A stretch of 59,426 nt of DNA from Sinorhizobium sp. 6-70 (GCF_030124375.1 NZ_JASKLS010000012.1:155909-215334), one strand, 5' to 3'. Positions 35,320 to 46,800 are shown, counted from the first letter of the stretch. Translations and numbers: made by a program. The notes: generated by a model not told the origin, from the letters alone.

Positions 35320-35473
35320 TCGCCACATAGCGCCTGGCAAACCGATCCAGAACGCCTTCATCAAAAGCTTCAATGGGCGGCTGCGAGACGAGTTTTTTGA
35401 ATGAGACCCTCTTCTCGTCCCTGGCTCATGCTCGATCGGCGCTTTCAAGCTGGCGCAGCGACTACAACGATCA
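35320..35473 (+). pseudogene. Fragment of an IS3-family orfB transposase
   Basis: Residual 3' part of an IS3-family orfB: HIAPGKPIQNAFIKSFNGRLRDEFFE is legible, followed after a frameshift by ETLFSSLAHARSALSSWRSDYND. It parallels 36410-36555 of the adjacent element at about 85% by eye. It abuts the left end of the next IS at 35474, so a second related IS inserted here or recombined with it. The 270 bases between it and the PRTase-like gene (35049-35319) contain nothing I recognise. Confidence 0.75.
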
Positions 35474-35537
35474 TGACCTTGCCCCGTTGAAATAATCCAT
35501 TTTGAAGTAAGCTCTGGCCCATTGAGAGGACCAGGGA

Positions 35538-35803
35538 ATGAAGCGCAACCGTTTCACGGACGAACAGATTATCGGCATTCTGAAGGAGCACGAGGCGGGC
35601 ACGCCGGTGTCGGAGCTTTGCCGCAACACGGTGTCAGCGACGCCAGCATCTACAAGTGGAAGGCCAAGTTCGGCGGCATGGACGTATCCGAGACCAAGCG
35701 GCTGAAGGCGCTGGAGGACGAGAACACAAAGCTGAAACGGCTCCTGGCAGACGCCATGCTCGACAATGCCGCTTTGAAAGACCTTTTGGGAAAGAAGTGG
35801 TGA
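35538..35803 (+). pseudogene. IS3-family orfA, frameshifted
   Basis: The start MKRNRFTDEQIIGILKEHEAG is standard for IS407-like orfA, with a helix-turn-helix for end binding. One base is missing at about 35622, where CRKHGVSDAS is expected and the frame changes; the remainder (VSDASIYKWKAKFGG ... leucine-zipper region LKALEDENTKLKRLLADAML) continues in another frame to the TGA at 35801-35803. Confidence 0.85.
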
Positions 35804-36612
35804 CGCCCGCAGCAAGGCGGAACGCTGTCGCGCATCTGATGGATCGCCACCAGATGAGCGAACGGCGGGCGTGTAAAGCCATCGGCTTTTGCCGGATGAC
35901 GATCCGTTATGAAACCAGGCGCAGCGATGACCATGACCTTCGCGAGCGGATGAAGGCGCTGGCGCATGAACGCCGCCGCTTTGGATATCGACGCCTTCAT
36001 GTGCTGCTCAGGCGTGAGGGTCACCGTGTGAACCACAAGCGGCTCTTCCGGCTCTATCGGGAAGAGAAGCTGACAGTGCGCAAGCGCGGCGGCCGCAAGC
36101 GAGCGATAGGCACGCGAGCGCCGATGCTGATCCCGATGGCAGCCAATGATCGTTGGTCGCTGGACTTCGTATCGGATCAGCTCACCGATGGACGCAGGTT
36201 CCGGGTTCTGACGGTCGTCGACGATTGCACCAGGGAATGCCTGGCACTTGTCGCCGATACATCGCTTTCCGGTCTGAGGGTTGCCCGTGAGCTGGATCGG
36301 ATCATCGAGGAGCGCGGCAAACCGAAGATGATCGTCAGCGACAATGGCAGCGAGTTCACCAGCAACGCGATCCTGCAATGGACGGACCGGACAAAGGTGG
36401 AATGGCACTATATCGCGCCGGGCAAACCGATCCAAAACGCCTTCATCGAAAGCTCCACCGTCTGCGAGACGAGTTCTTGAATGAGACTCTCTTCTCGTCA
36501 CTGACCCGTGCCCGATCAGCGCTTTTAAACTGGCGAAGCGATTACAACGATAACCGACCACACTCTGGCCTCGGCTGGCTGACACCTGCCGAGTTCGCTC
36601 AGACCATCAGCC
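35800..36612 (+). pseudogene. IS3-family orfB transposase, frameshifted and interrupted by IS66
   Basis: Opens with GTG overlapping the orfA stop (GTGA). The DDE catalytic core is legible: first Asp in WSLDFVSD, second region VVDDCTRECL, and SDNGSEF. Around 36450 a deletion shifts the frame (IAPGKPIQNAFIES then out of frame), causing an early stop at 36480; the other frame continues FLNETLFSSLTRARSALLNW to AEFAQTIS at 36612. The IS66 element enters there, and the C-terminus PRRDAVLRSRNGSAPQPA resumes at 39629. Confidence 0.85.
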
Positions 36613-36695
36613 GTAACCGGTGTTTAGCCCCCACGTTGCCCTGTCTGGCGTGATCTGTGATCGGCTTTCCATGGAAGAACGAAGGGAGTTTCTCC

Positions 36696-37082
36696 ATGGA
36701 GACTACGTTGGAGGTTCTCACAACCGCCAAGGCTGCGGGTGAACGTCATCGGCAATGGCCGGAGGAGGTCAAGGCGCGGATCGTATCGGAGAGTTTGCGG
36801 CCGGGCGTGACGGTGAACGAGGTGGCGGAGCGTTATGGGCTGAAGCCGAACCACCTGTCGTCATGGCGCACGATGGCGCGGCAGGGCAAGCTGGTTTTGC
36901 CTGCGCCCGAGGATGCGGTGGAATTCGCGGCGATGGTTGTCGAGACGTGTGATGCCGTGCCGCCGATTAGAGAAGTCAGCCGTCCGGAGATCATCGTTGG
37001 TCCTGTCACCATCCGTCTGGAGGAAGGCGCATCGGCAGCCCGGATCGCTGCGGTTGCGCGTGCGTTGGCGGCCTCGGCATGA
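36696..37082 (+). CDS. tnpA: IS66 accessory protein TnpA
   Basis: A 128-aa IS66 TnpA-type protein. A helix-turn-helix of the transposase IS3/IS911 type is visible (RQWPEEVKARIVSESLRPGVTVNEVAERYGLKPNHLSSWR), followed by a C-terminal strand region (EIIVGPVTIRLEEGAS). Its ATG at 36696 is preceded by AAGGGAG. The stop overlaps the tnpB start (ATGA), as is typical of the tnpABC operon. Intact. Confidence 0.88.
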   Translation: METTLEVLTTAKAAGERHRQWPEEVKARIVSESLRPGVTVNEVAERYGLKPNHLSSWRTMARQGKLVLPAPEDAVEFAAMVVETCDAVPPIREVSRPEIIVGPVTIRLEEGASAARIAAVARALAASA

Positions 37083-37432
37083 TCGTTCCGTCGAACCGCG
37101 TGCGGATCATGGTGGCGACCAAGCCTGTGGACTTCCGCAAGGGCCATGACGGGTTGGCAGCGCTGGTGAAGAACGAGCTGCGCAAGGACCCGTTCACTGG
37201 AACGGTCTTTGTGTTCCGGTCGCGCAAGGCAGATCGCTTGAAGCTGATCTACTGGGATGGCAGCGGCATGGTAATGGCCTACAAGCGGCTGGAAGTGCAC
37301 ACGTTCACCTGGCCCGGCATCAAGGATGGCTTGATGACGTTGAGCCATGCCCAGTTCGAAGCCCTGTTTGCCGGCCTGGACTGGCGTCGCGTCCGCGCTG
37401 TCGTGACGAGAGCGCCGGAGGCCATCGAGTAG
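37079..37432 (+). CDS. tnpB: IS66 accessory protein TnpB
   Basis: A 117-aa TnpB of the IS66 family, required for transposition but of unknown biochemistry. Signature MVATKPVDFRKGHDGLAALV, then FRSRKADRLKLIYWDGSGMVMAYKRLE is clear, and the length is normal. Overlaps tnpA by 4 bases. Intact. Confidence 0.93.
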   Translation: MIVPSNRVRIMVATKPVDFRKGHDGLAALVKNELRKDPFTGTVFVFRSRKADRLKLIYWDGSGMVMAYKRLEVHTFTWPGIKDGLMTLSHAQFEALFAGLDWRRVRAVVTRAPEAIE

Positions 37433-37500
37433 CTGCGGCACGATGACTCGGGTGGCAAATTGCAGAGGCAAGCCGAGGCCGAATTTGGTAGACGCGGCGC

Positions 37501-39035
37501 ATGCTGAACGCCGTCGACTTGCCAGATGACATTGCCGCCCTGAAGGCGATGCTGATCGCAGCGCAAGCGCGTGAAGTTCGCAAGGACGAGCGGATCGAAC
37601 GACTGGAAAGACTGGTTGCCGCCTTCAAGCAAGCAGCCTTCGGGCGCAAATCCGAGAAGACCGATCCCGATCAATTCGATCTGGCGCTGGAGGATTTGGA
37701 AACGGCCATTGCGGCCGTTCAGGCTGAGGAAGAGGCCGATGCTCCTCCGGGCAAACGATCCTCCAAGCCACGCACGACCAATCGCGGCTCACTTCCCAGC
37801 CATCTTGCCCGTATCGAAGAGGTCATCGAGCCGGAAAACCTGATCTGCGCCTGCGGCGGTTGCCTGCATTGTATCGGCGAGGATGTGTCCGAGCGGCTGG
37901 ATGATCCCGGCACAGTTCCGCGTCATCGTCACCCGTCGTCCCAAGTATGCCTGCCGCGCCTGCACGGACGGTGTCGTCCAAGCTCCGGCCCCGGCCCGTT
38001 TGATCCAGGCAGGTCTACCGACGGAGGCCACGGTCGCGCATGTCCTGGTCTCCAAATACGCCGATCATCTTCCCTGTATCGGCGGGCGCAGATCATGAGC
38101 CGCCACGGCATTGATCTCGACCGCTCCACGCTTGCCGATTGGGTCGGCCGGGCAGCCTTCGAACTCCGTCCCGTCTTCGACGCCCTGATCACCGACCTGA
38201 AGCGCTCGACCAAGCTCTTCATGGACGAGACCCGTGCTCCCGTGCTCGATCCCGGCTCCCGCAAAACCAAGACCGGTTACTTCTGGGCACTGGCGCGTGA
38301 CGACCGGGCTTGGGGTGGCGGTGCACCGCCGGGCGTTGCCTTCACCTACGCCCCTGGTCGCGGAGGACAGCATGCCGAACAGATATTGCAGGGCTTCACC
38401 GGCGTTCTGCAGGTGGATGGCTACGCCGGGTACAATCGGCTGATCGCACCGGATCGCGTCGGGCCAAACATTCAACTGGCCTATTGCTGGGCTCACGCGC
38501 GTCGCAAGCTGGTGGAGATTACCGCACGGGAGTCGCGCCGATTGCCGAGGAAGGCGTGAAGCGGATTGGCGAACTTTACCAAATCGAGGCCGACTTGCGC
38601 GGGCTTGATCCGGAAACCCGCCTGGCTGCGCGGCGGGAGCGATCAAAGCCGCTTGTCGCCGACATGGAAACTTGGCTCACCTATCACCGTGCCCGCGCCG
38701 CTGCCAAATCGTCCTTGGGTGAAGCCCTGAAATACATCGTCAAGTACTGGCATGGCCTGTGTCTCTTCCTGACCGACGGCCGCATCGAAATCGACAACAA
38801 CAGCGTCGAAAGAACCATCCGGCCGATTGCACTGAACCGGAAGAACGCACTCTTTGCGGGACATGACGCCGGAGCCGAAAACTGGGCGGCCGTCGCCTCG
38901 CTCATCGAAACCTGCAAGCTCAATGCCGTCGATCCGCAGGCCTATCTGACCAGCACGCTCACAAGCATCGTCAATGGCCACAAACAGAGTCGGATTGACG
39001 AGCTGCTCCCCTGGAATTACCCCACCAAAGTGTAA
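37501..39035 (+). pseudogene. tnpC: IS66 transposase TnpC, multiple frameshifts
   Basis: The DDE transposase of the IS66 element. The N-terminal leucine-zipper (ERIERLERLVAAFKQAAFGRKSEK), the zinc-binding region (CACGGCLHCIGEDVSERLD), catalytic segments (FMDETRAPVLDPG, QVDGYAGYN, AYCWAHARRK) and the late Glu in DNNSVERTIRPIALNRKN are all legible but lie in different frames. Frame breaks occur at about 37905, 38078 and 38525. The element is therefore probably immobile unless helped in trans. Confidence 0.88.
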
Positions 39036-39111
39036 GGAGGGCACCACCTACGACATGTCGCAGTCCATGTTGAACTTTGCTGGCTCCGATCAAGAGAAGG
39101 ATAGCCCGGAG

Positions 39112-39483
39112 TCAAACGGCTTTCGTCCGATAGGCATGAATTGATTCTGCCAAGGCTTTCTCCTTGGCTTTCGCGGTCGTGAATCGACCAAACATCAGAC
39201 TGGCTGCAATACCGTACCATCCAAAGAACCATGGAGCGGCAAGCAACAGCACCACAAGAGCCGGGATTCCTAAGAAACCTAAGACTATTGCGCCAAAGTG
39301 GCCGAGGCTCTCGAGCAGTAGAATAATCGGAAGAACAATAGGCAGTGGGGCAATGACCCACCAGAAACCCAGTACGATTCCGATCGGAAGCATCGCTAGC
39401 AGCGGCACCTGCATCGCCAGACCAAGTGCCCAAAGCTCGCTGCGATGACGATAGTACGTGATCCGGTGCCAAAATTTACTCAT
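39112..39483 (-). CDS. Hypothetical membrane protein inside the IS66 element
   Basis: A 123-aa very hydrophobic protein with about four predicted membrane segments (LALAMQVPLLAMLPIGIVLG-like, WWVIAPLPIVLPIILLLE, GAIVLGFLGIPALVVLLLAA and FGWYGIAASLMF) and a basic C-terminal tail (RFTTAKAKEKALAESI). No family is recognised. It lies between tnpC and the right inverted repeat, on the opposite strand, so it looks like a passenger gene. The start at 39483 is one of several possible ATGs and has a weak ribosome binding site, so coding status is probable, not certain. Confidence 0.5.
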   Translation of the reverse strand: MSKFWHRITYYRHRSELWALGLAMQVPLLAMLPIGIVLGFWWVIAPLPIVLPIILLLESLGHFGAIVLGFLGIPALVVLLLAAPWFFGWYGIAASLMFGRFTTAKAKEKALAESIHAYRTKAV

Positions 39484-39839
39484 CTCATCGAAACCCAACA
39501 TCGCGCTGTGCGTGCATCGCGATTCCACGCTGCTTTATCTTGCAGCGAAGAGCAATATCGCGGGCGCTTGGGCGTGCGGACGGAATTGCGCTGTCAAGGT
39601 GTGATCGGAACGCCGCTTACCATCAGCCCGCGACGTGATGCGGTGCTGCGCAGCCGAAATGGCTCCGCACCGCAACCCGCCGCTACCTCCGCAACTGCAG
39701 CAACCCAAATCCGCTGGAGCGAACTCAAAACTGGACAAAACTTGGGGGCAAGGTCAGGGCAAGGTCGCGATTTTACCTGCCTGAGGCACAAAGAGCACGA
39801 ACGGGCCACTTGGCGGCCACGCTTGGTAGGCGAAGCTCT

Positions 39840-40316
39840 TCACCACTGGCGGAGAAAATCCCAGCTCATCATAAGGTGCGTTACACCTACAATGATGAAC
39901 ACAACGCAACTTGAACTCCAAAGCCAATTTAGGCGCAGTCTCGACAACCACGGGTATTTGCGTTCATTGTCTTGCTGTCCCAGCTCCCTCATCAGGGAAA
40001 GATCCCGTGTTGATAGCTCGTGTTCTAACGCTTGTCTGTACCTGCGAGCTATTGCGACATGGAGTCGATTGCGTTCATAGTGCTTCAGAGACAAGAGAAC
40101 TCCAAAGATTCCCACCCCGATAAGGACTCCCGCAAGCGCTGTTTGATCTACAATAGGCTTACCATCCTTAAACAAAAGCGATATCAGCACGGAGCCTGCA
40201 ATAAACGTTAAGTTTGTTGCTTTAGCTCTCAATTCTTCATGCTGTCTCGCTTGGGCAGCCTGCTCTTCGTACATCGAAAGCAATAGATCTTTCTTGTCCA
40301 CGTCTTTTTTCCTCAT
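39840..40316 (-). CDS. Hypothetical membrane protein with three predicted TM segments
   Basis: A 158-aa protein with a charged helical N-terminus (KKDLLLSMYEEQAAQARQHEELRAK), two closely spaced membrane segments (NLTFIAGSVLISLLF and LAGVLIGVGIFGVLLSL), a cytoplasmic helical segment rich in Arg, and a third membrane segment (WSSSCVVFIIVGVTHLMM). Topology resembles small membrane effectors of defence systems, but no family is identified. The ATG at 40316 lacks a Shine-Dalgarno; a GTG at 40301 has GAGG 9 bases before it and may be the true start. It follows TcA on the same strand, 510 bases away. Confidence 0.62.
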   Translation of the reverse strand: MRKKDVDKKDLLLSMYEEQAAQARQHEELRAKATNLTFIAGSVLISLLFKDGKPIVDQTALAGVLIGVGIFGVLLSLKHYERNRLHVAIARRYRQALEHELSTRDLSLMRELGQQDNERKYPWLSRLRLNWLWSSSCVVFIIVGVTHLMMSWDFLRQW

Positions 40317-40826
40317 GTAAGCAGGTCAGCAACTTACTTCCTATTTTTAGAACATAACGATGGGATAGTTGAGGATTGGGCGCTCACCGGAGCGGGAGTG
40401 CATCCACCGTAGCACGGCAGGACAGAAGCCATCGAAGACGTGAAAGGACGTGAAAGCGCCTGCCGTCGACCAACGCATCCGAGACGAAGTCCGCTCCAGC
40501 GCTTATTCTGTTCCCCTGTGTCACTGCCCGTCGGCGGTCGCTTACGGCCGCCCTTGCGCACGGCCGTAAGGCTTTTCCAAGTGGTCTCGACGTATTCCAG
40601 CTTCAGTACGATGTGTGCAGGCAAAGCGATCCTCGTGGCTGGCAAATTCTGGTAGCCTTTGCACCGCCGGCAGCATCATCGCCGCGCGTCGACCGATACC
40701 GAAAAGGCGCGGATTGGTTCCGATGCCCACCAGACACAAGCGCGGCACTGCAATAGACTTTCTCCTCCATCGCCCCAGTTCACGGCAGCGTTGACAAGTC
40801 GAGTATCGCATCGGCCAGTAGACGCT
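40317..40826. other. Gene-free stretch downstream of TcA
   Basis: About 510 bases. Several open frames exist on both strands but none has a ribosome binding site or protein-like composition. The Arg/Pro-rich minus-strand frames at 40334-40811 look like decayed mobile-element debris without a recognisable domain. I saw no T-tailed terminator after TcA. Confidence 0.35.
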
Positions 40827-43800
40827 TCAGCTTGGCTCGTCCTCAAGAGCCTTCAGGTTTATACTTACAAGTAGACCAAGATTGTCAGGAGCCTCCTCTG
40901 CGGCGAACTTCCATTCTCCAAACACGACGTCTTGCCATTGGTTTTTGCTTTCCGGCGTATAGTCGTTCAAGTCAAACGTCGGCTGCAAGCTAGTTTCGGT
41001 CAAGCTAACAATTCGAACCCTGGCCGCCGCACTGGGTATTTCCCGCAATAAGTACGGAAGCCGATCCTCAAGCCCCTCGAGAGCTAATACGTGCTTTCCG
41101 TCGGCGTTCTTCAAAGCCTGGAAGCGATGCCATTGGCTGGGAAATTCATCCTCTAAATAGAAAAGGCGGTGAACTATCGGTTTGGGATCATTGATGGGGT
41201 ACCCTAATTCGAAGTAATTGCTCACCGCTTTCCGACGATTCTCCTGCAACTTCTTTCCTCCCTGCCGTGCGGTATACTTCAAATGGACGATCACGTCCGT
41301 GATCGAGTCGAAGTCTAGCTGTCGATTATCCTCCTTAGGCAACTCCAGCATCCACGAACTCAGAACACCGGCGCCTTCGAAGGGTAAGTAGCGTTCGTCG
41401 CGGAAGTTCACCTCGAACATCCCGCTATCATTCTGTGCAGCGCTTGTCGCTATTGATTGAATATGGGCAAAATTGGTGAGGAGATTCGGCTCATCATCGT
41501 CAACCGATTGCATGGGCTTTATACGAATTCGGTTCTTGGTAAGGGTTAACGTACAGTTGACGCTCGCGTACGGCCCAGCGACGCACGGAATGCTTAAGCT
41601 TACGCTCTTGATCCTCCGGAAGTAGTGACCCGGATAGTCCATATCAAACAGCCAGTCGGGAAGCTCAACGCTGCAACGACCGGAGCGCTTCAAATCCAGA
41701 AACGCATCTGGATCGAGCCGAACGAGCGATATGTGCTTTGTGATCTCGAACTCACGGCAATTTCGCTCCAGGTAGTCGACCTCCATTCGCTTCAAGTCCA
41801 ACATCAAACGCTCGCCGGCCAACAGCCCATTGCGAATACCGTTCCAACTGTCGGGACGCACGTAGGAATTGGCCGTAAATCCGTCACCCTTAGGCCCGAG
41901 TTCAAAATGGAATGCTCGTTCCACACGCAGGGCAAAACGATGCGCCATTTGCCAAGCTTGATAATAGCTGGCTGAGATCTCGCCGATCATCCAATTGTAA
42001 AGTTCCTGATTTGAGAACTTCCGATCGGTCATGTACGCGAGAATGTCTGCCGCTTGCTCCTGCTGCTTGTCGTGACTTCTCAGTTCACTCTTGAAGATCT
42101 CAATTCGAGTCTCAGCTGCGAGAATCTGCCGATCGACCTGTGAGAGTTCTTTTGCGGCCACGCGCTCCTGAAGTTTCCACTCATTCCAGCGGCGCTCGTA
42201 GCTCGCCTGGACACCCACCGCGGAGGCTGCGGAACGCTTTAGCGAGCCGGATTCCCCGACAAATTGCCCCATGGCGCTCGCAGCATTAGCTATATTGACG
42301 CCACCCCACGCGAGATCTGTCCCTGGCGCGCCTCCAAATCCCCATCCACCGATCGTAAAGTCCGGTAGCATATGCGCAACGCTTGCGGCAGTGTTGAAGA
42401 CCAAAGCGGTCGTTTCTAGTCGCATTCCCTCTTCATTTAAATCGAGGGATCTCTGCTCGGCGCTGGTCATATATTCAATGCTTTGGTAAAAGCGATACCG
42501 CTCCTCAATCGCAGCTCTCGTCTGCTTCAGGCCGGCCAATGTCTGCAGCGCCTCCTCAATCTGTCTAACCTTGATGTCTCTAATGAGCTTCAGTAGACCG
42601 ATCTCATGGCTCGATCGAAGCTGGGCCAAGGCTTCTGCATCTCTCTTCTCGATGGCTTGCAGCAACGAGTTCCCTAGATTGATGACCATCTGTACAAGAT
42701 TAAATGCCTTTTCAATCATCACTTGGAATCGGTAGTGCGGTACCTCGCCCGCCCCTTGGGCCAAAACGTCACCAATGCTCAAGCCCGCGGCGAACGCCCG
42801 GACCAGCAGTGCCGGGTCTATCGGGGGAGCAAACAAAGCAAGCTGTCGCTCGACGCCTTCGATGTTCTGACAGTGCCTGATCTTATAGAGCCGATCATCG
42901 ACGGTATCCCAGTATCCCATCAGCTTTTCATTTCGTGGGACACAGAAGTAAGGCGTCGCCAAAAGACAGCCGGCCGGCAGCGCAGGAATGCTCGGTCGAC
43001 CAACATCAGGGATCGACAGTTGGCCGGGCAACGTGTTTTCTAACTCCACGAGGCTGCTGCGGTCATCCGCCAGCTCCCGGTACATGACCAGTTCGAGTTC
43101 ACGGTAGGTCCTACTCGGGCGAGAACCCTTCGGCGCCTCGACCACTCGTGGTCTTGTGCCGAGCAGGCGCTCGGCCGTGATGTAGAGCTGCAGTGCCTCG
43201 TTGACGCTTTCCCTGGTGTCTTGCCTGAACAGGAAATCGCCCCATTGGATGACTGCATCCAGGTAGCGCATCACTGTGGTCTTTTGGAAGGCGACAGTTC
43301 TACCCCGAGCGACAAGATGCGGAACAAATGGGTTCCGCTGCCACTGAACAACAGCATCGTGCCAACGCTTCCAGGCTTCAGAATGATCATCGGGCTTGGC
43401 AAGGATCGCCAGAATCGTTTCAATGCGCTGTCCCACGTAGCTTTCGCTGTCTGATGGCTGATCAGTTCGAAGACGAAATGGCTTTGTCACCCAATAGCGT
43501 CCCGCCCCTTGTGCGGCTGACTGTTGCTCGACATCTTCACCATAAGTCCTCCGCGAATCAGGCACCCCAGTCGGGTTGAAAATGAAGTGATACCATCGCA
43601 GTGCGTCCTCGAACTTCTGATCGACCACTAGCTTGTGACCGACCATGGAAGGCAAGTGATAAAATACTTCCCAATTATAACTTGCATATCCATCGCCGAC
43701 TTCAAACTGGAACTCTTTTGTCTCAGTTGGGTATGGTCGCAAAACAACAGAATCCGGTTTGTATAGCTGCACAAACTCGTCTCTCTTATTTCTCCACGAT

Positions 43801-46800
43801 AGGGAGGACGAATTCATCAAGCGCTCAAATCCGCCTTCGGCGAGACACTGCTTCATAAAGCAGACGAAGGGGTGGTAGAAGGCGGTAAAGCTAACGCCGA
43901 AACATCCTCGCAATTGGCCCGTTAACTCGTTATACGCCAGCCGCCTTGCGTCGTCCTTCGGTAACTTGCTCCACATATGGACAAGATCTTCCCAAGTCTC
44001 TTCGGTTCTTTTCACCGCTGCCTCAATGTCTGAGGAAAGCATAGACAAATTTTTAGCTAGATCGCTTATTGTAATATTGTCACGAACATCTTTTGATTCG
44101 CGCAGCGTAGGTACTGCTACATATGCCCTTCGGCCGTCTTCGTAAAAAAATGGCAAAAAAACTCCGCTAGGTTGCCATTGACGCGGATCTTCTTTGAGTA
44201 TCCGTAATATGCCCATTATCACGTTGTCGACAACTGTCGTCTGTTGCGCAGTCGTTACTTTAAATGTTCCAGGCGTAGTTCCAAGTACTGCAGTACGATG
44301 GAAGTGATTAGCAAGTAGTCCCTGGACAGAAAGACTGTCGTTGGAGTCGCTATACTGTTCACCCCACCGCTGTGACTCGAAAATGGTGTCCTCTATTCTT
44401 GGTACGGTAACTCCTGTTGCCGATGAGAATTTTGAGAGTTTCTTCGCAGCAACTACCTCCGGGTAACCTTTGCAGCCAGCGAGATTGAAGGCTCCCATCA
44501 GCAACGGCTCAGACTTTACATCTGGGTGGTCGAGCTTGTTGGCCGCGGTTGGCCTGATAAATCCGAAGGCGAGGATAAAAAAACCCTGATTGACGTTGTC
44601 GTCTGCCATCTTGGTCTGGGCCGCGTCCGTGTCCCGGATGACAAAGCGGCATCGCCTCCGCTCGGACATCATGCGTTCGGTGGTGGTGTCCACCATGCTT
44701 GTGCGGATCACGTCCTTTGACACGCGCTTTGGTTGCCAAGCGCCATTGCTGCGCTCGCTTAAGGCGAGTTGGATTGTCCATCCCCGTGGGGCGGTCGGTA
44801 TCTGTCGCTTCCCTTGATTCCCCTGGCCGGCAGTCGGCACTTCAAGCTCCGCCGACTCATCAATGACATCTGTAAACACCGGCCAGGCGATGTTCAGCCT
44901 GCCATTTCGCACAAAAAGCAACAAATGATCTGTTGCAATATCGAGATCGATACTTTCCCATGGAGTCCAATCGCTCTCGGCAAGAAAACGGCGATAGAAG
45001 TAGGTAGCTGGATCCCCGCCCTTCGTGCGGGCGACAACGTGTAAAACGGGCCCCTCGACTCTTCCACTCTCCGCGAAGTCACTGTGTTGGTAGTGAATAG
45101 CCATGACTTCCATGAACGCGGCGTCGTCAAGCTTGTCCAAGTATGTTTGGGCTGCTAGCACTACATTGCTGTCTGTCACTTCCGCCTGCGCCAACGACTG
45201 TTCAAACCCTTTGAAGAATTGTGACTTGTCGTCTCTTAGTTCCGGTTCGATCCAATTTTCCGGGTAAAGAAAGATCTTTCTATTCGCCTCCCAAACGCGA
45301 TAATTTCGCATCCAGCGCCATTCGTTCCATTCATTCCAGCTATTCGGGTCATCCGCACTTTCATTGGCACTAGGGTTGACGGACGGCTCTTGCCCCATCA
45401 GGCAGCGTTGGGCGAAAAGTTGGACAACTGCATGAGCCTGAACTATCCGCGATGTTGGCATGCAGGCGCACATCTGTGTATCGATCAGGAAGTGGTCATA
45501 GAGATCGTTTATTTTGTGAAAGCAACCGTGATTCGGGTCAGCAATTAGGTAAGCAACTAGCGCGTCGCGCCTTTGTTCGCGCAGTGGATCTTGAACCTGC
45601 TTGAGCGTCTCCAGCCAGGTCGTTGGATCGGATTGTTGTTTCAAACATTGTCTAAGGACCAACACCAAGTCGCGCGTAACCACATCGGCGACAAGGGCCG
45701 GAAGACTTGCAATCGGAAACTCGAGTTTTCTCACTACATTGCAGGCCTGCAATAGATATCTATACGTCGCTGCATCCTTGAATCCCGCGCGCGGAATTTC
45801 CAGCCATCCAGCAATCGCGACAACCTCAGTGTGCGGCAGGTCGAACAGATCGTCACAAATAGCAAGAATGTCGCGAATGGAATCCAAGCCGGTGGATGGA
45901 TCGCCGGTCGCGTCGGACGGCGCGGGACTAAGTGCCAATTCAAGAGCGGTTGCTCCACCTAGTTTGACGTTTGGGTCGTTGGCAATTTCCGTGAGTGGGT
46001 ATCGGATTAGGAAGTCGAGTCCTTCCAAAAGCATGACCCAACGGTGATATAAGTCGCCCAGTTCGGACGCATCAGCTGATTTTGTTAAGGGAACCTGATC
46101 GGGCGAAAACCAGCCAAGCCGCTGGAAGCGGTTCGGTGACCCATCCTCTGGCAACTCGCGCCAGAGCCCCCACAGCAAATGATCTGTTTGCACATTCAAC
46201 TTTTGCATAAGGCCAAGGACTTTGTGAGTCAGACGAATGCCAATAAACAGTGGGCTCAGCAGGCTACGCCACTTTTCGACCGCCGCCATCTCGGGGGGCT
46301 CATCCCAGGTTGTGATCGGCGTATTCGCAACTACCGCTTCGCGGAATTTGCGTGGTTTCTCGTCTAGTGTATCGATGCAGCCCTGCGCAGCACAAAAGAT
46401 GCCGTTCCACATTCCCTTGATTAGCTTCGCGGTTTCGACATCGTTTGAGATTGGACTTGTTGACCAACTCGCTGATGACAACGTCTCTATAATTGAGCCG
46501 CCCGCTGCTGGACGGTCGTCCTTGGGCATTCTGCACCAGCGCAGAATGGTCTCGATCTGCTCAATCGGCGCCTTGAGGTGCTGGCTGGTCAGCCGGAGGA
46601 CCGCGAGATCCCGTTCCGCCTGGTCCAGGTAGTCAAGCAAGCAATCCAGAAAGAAAGATGTCCAAGCCAAGTACTCCGTGTGGTTGACTTTCTTTGGATC
46701 TTCCGACGTCTCCGTCCACGACCCGATTTCATTTACAGGCTTCCTGCTAGCATGCTCGGCAACACCTGCGATGGAGCCGAGAGGGGCTCCGGTTAGAAGC

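Larger units (their letters stand above)
36613..39620 (+). mobile_element. IS66-family element with 8-bp target duplication
   Basis: A 3008-bp element inserted in the IS3 orfB. It is flanked by the direct repeat CATCAGCC (36605-36612 and 39621-39628), the 8-bp duplication usual for IS66. The ends are imperfect inverted repeats: GTAACCGGTGTT at the left and GTAAGCGGCGTT read inward from the right. It carries tnpA, tnpB and a broken tnpC, plus about 585 bases after tnpC that hold an opposite-strand membrane protein gene. That tail is longer than usual for the family. Confidence 0.82.
35474..39756 (+). mobile_element. IS3-family (IS407-like) element, decayed and split by IS66
   Basis: Left end TGACCTTGCCCCGTTGAAATAATCC at 35474 and right end, read inward on the minus strand, TGACCTTGCCCCCAAG at 39756 share their first 12 bases as terminal inverted repeats. 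Removing the IS66 insertion (36613-39620) and one copy of its 8-bp target duplication leaves about 1.27 kb, the normal size for this group. Both transposase frames are frameshifted. No clear target duplication flanks it because the left side is another IS fragment. Confidence 0.82.

Noticed and set aside
40334..40811. Arg/Pro-rich minus-strand frames after TcA as genes
   Set aside because: No ribosome binding sites, mutually overlapping, composition of non-coding GC-rich DNA.
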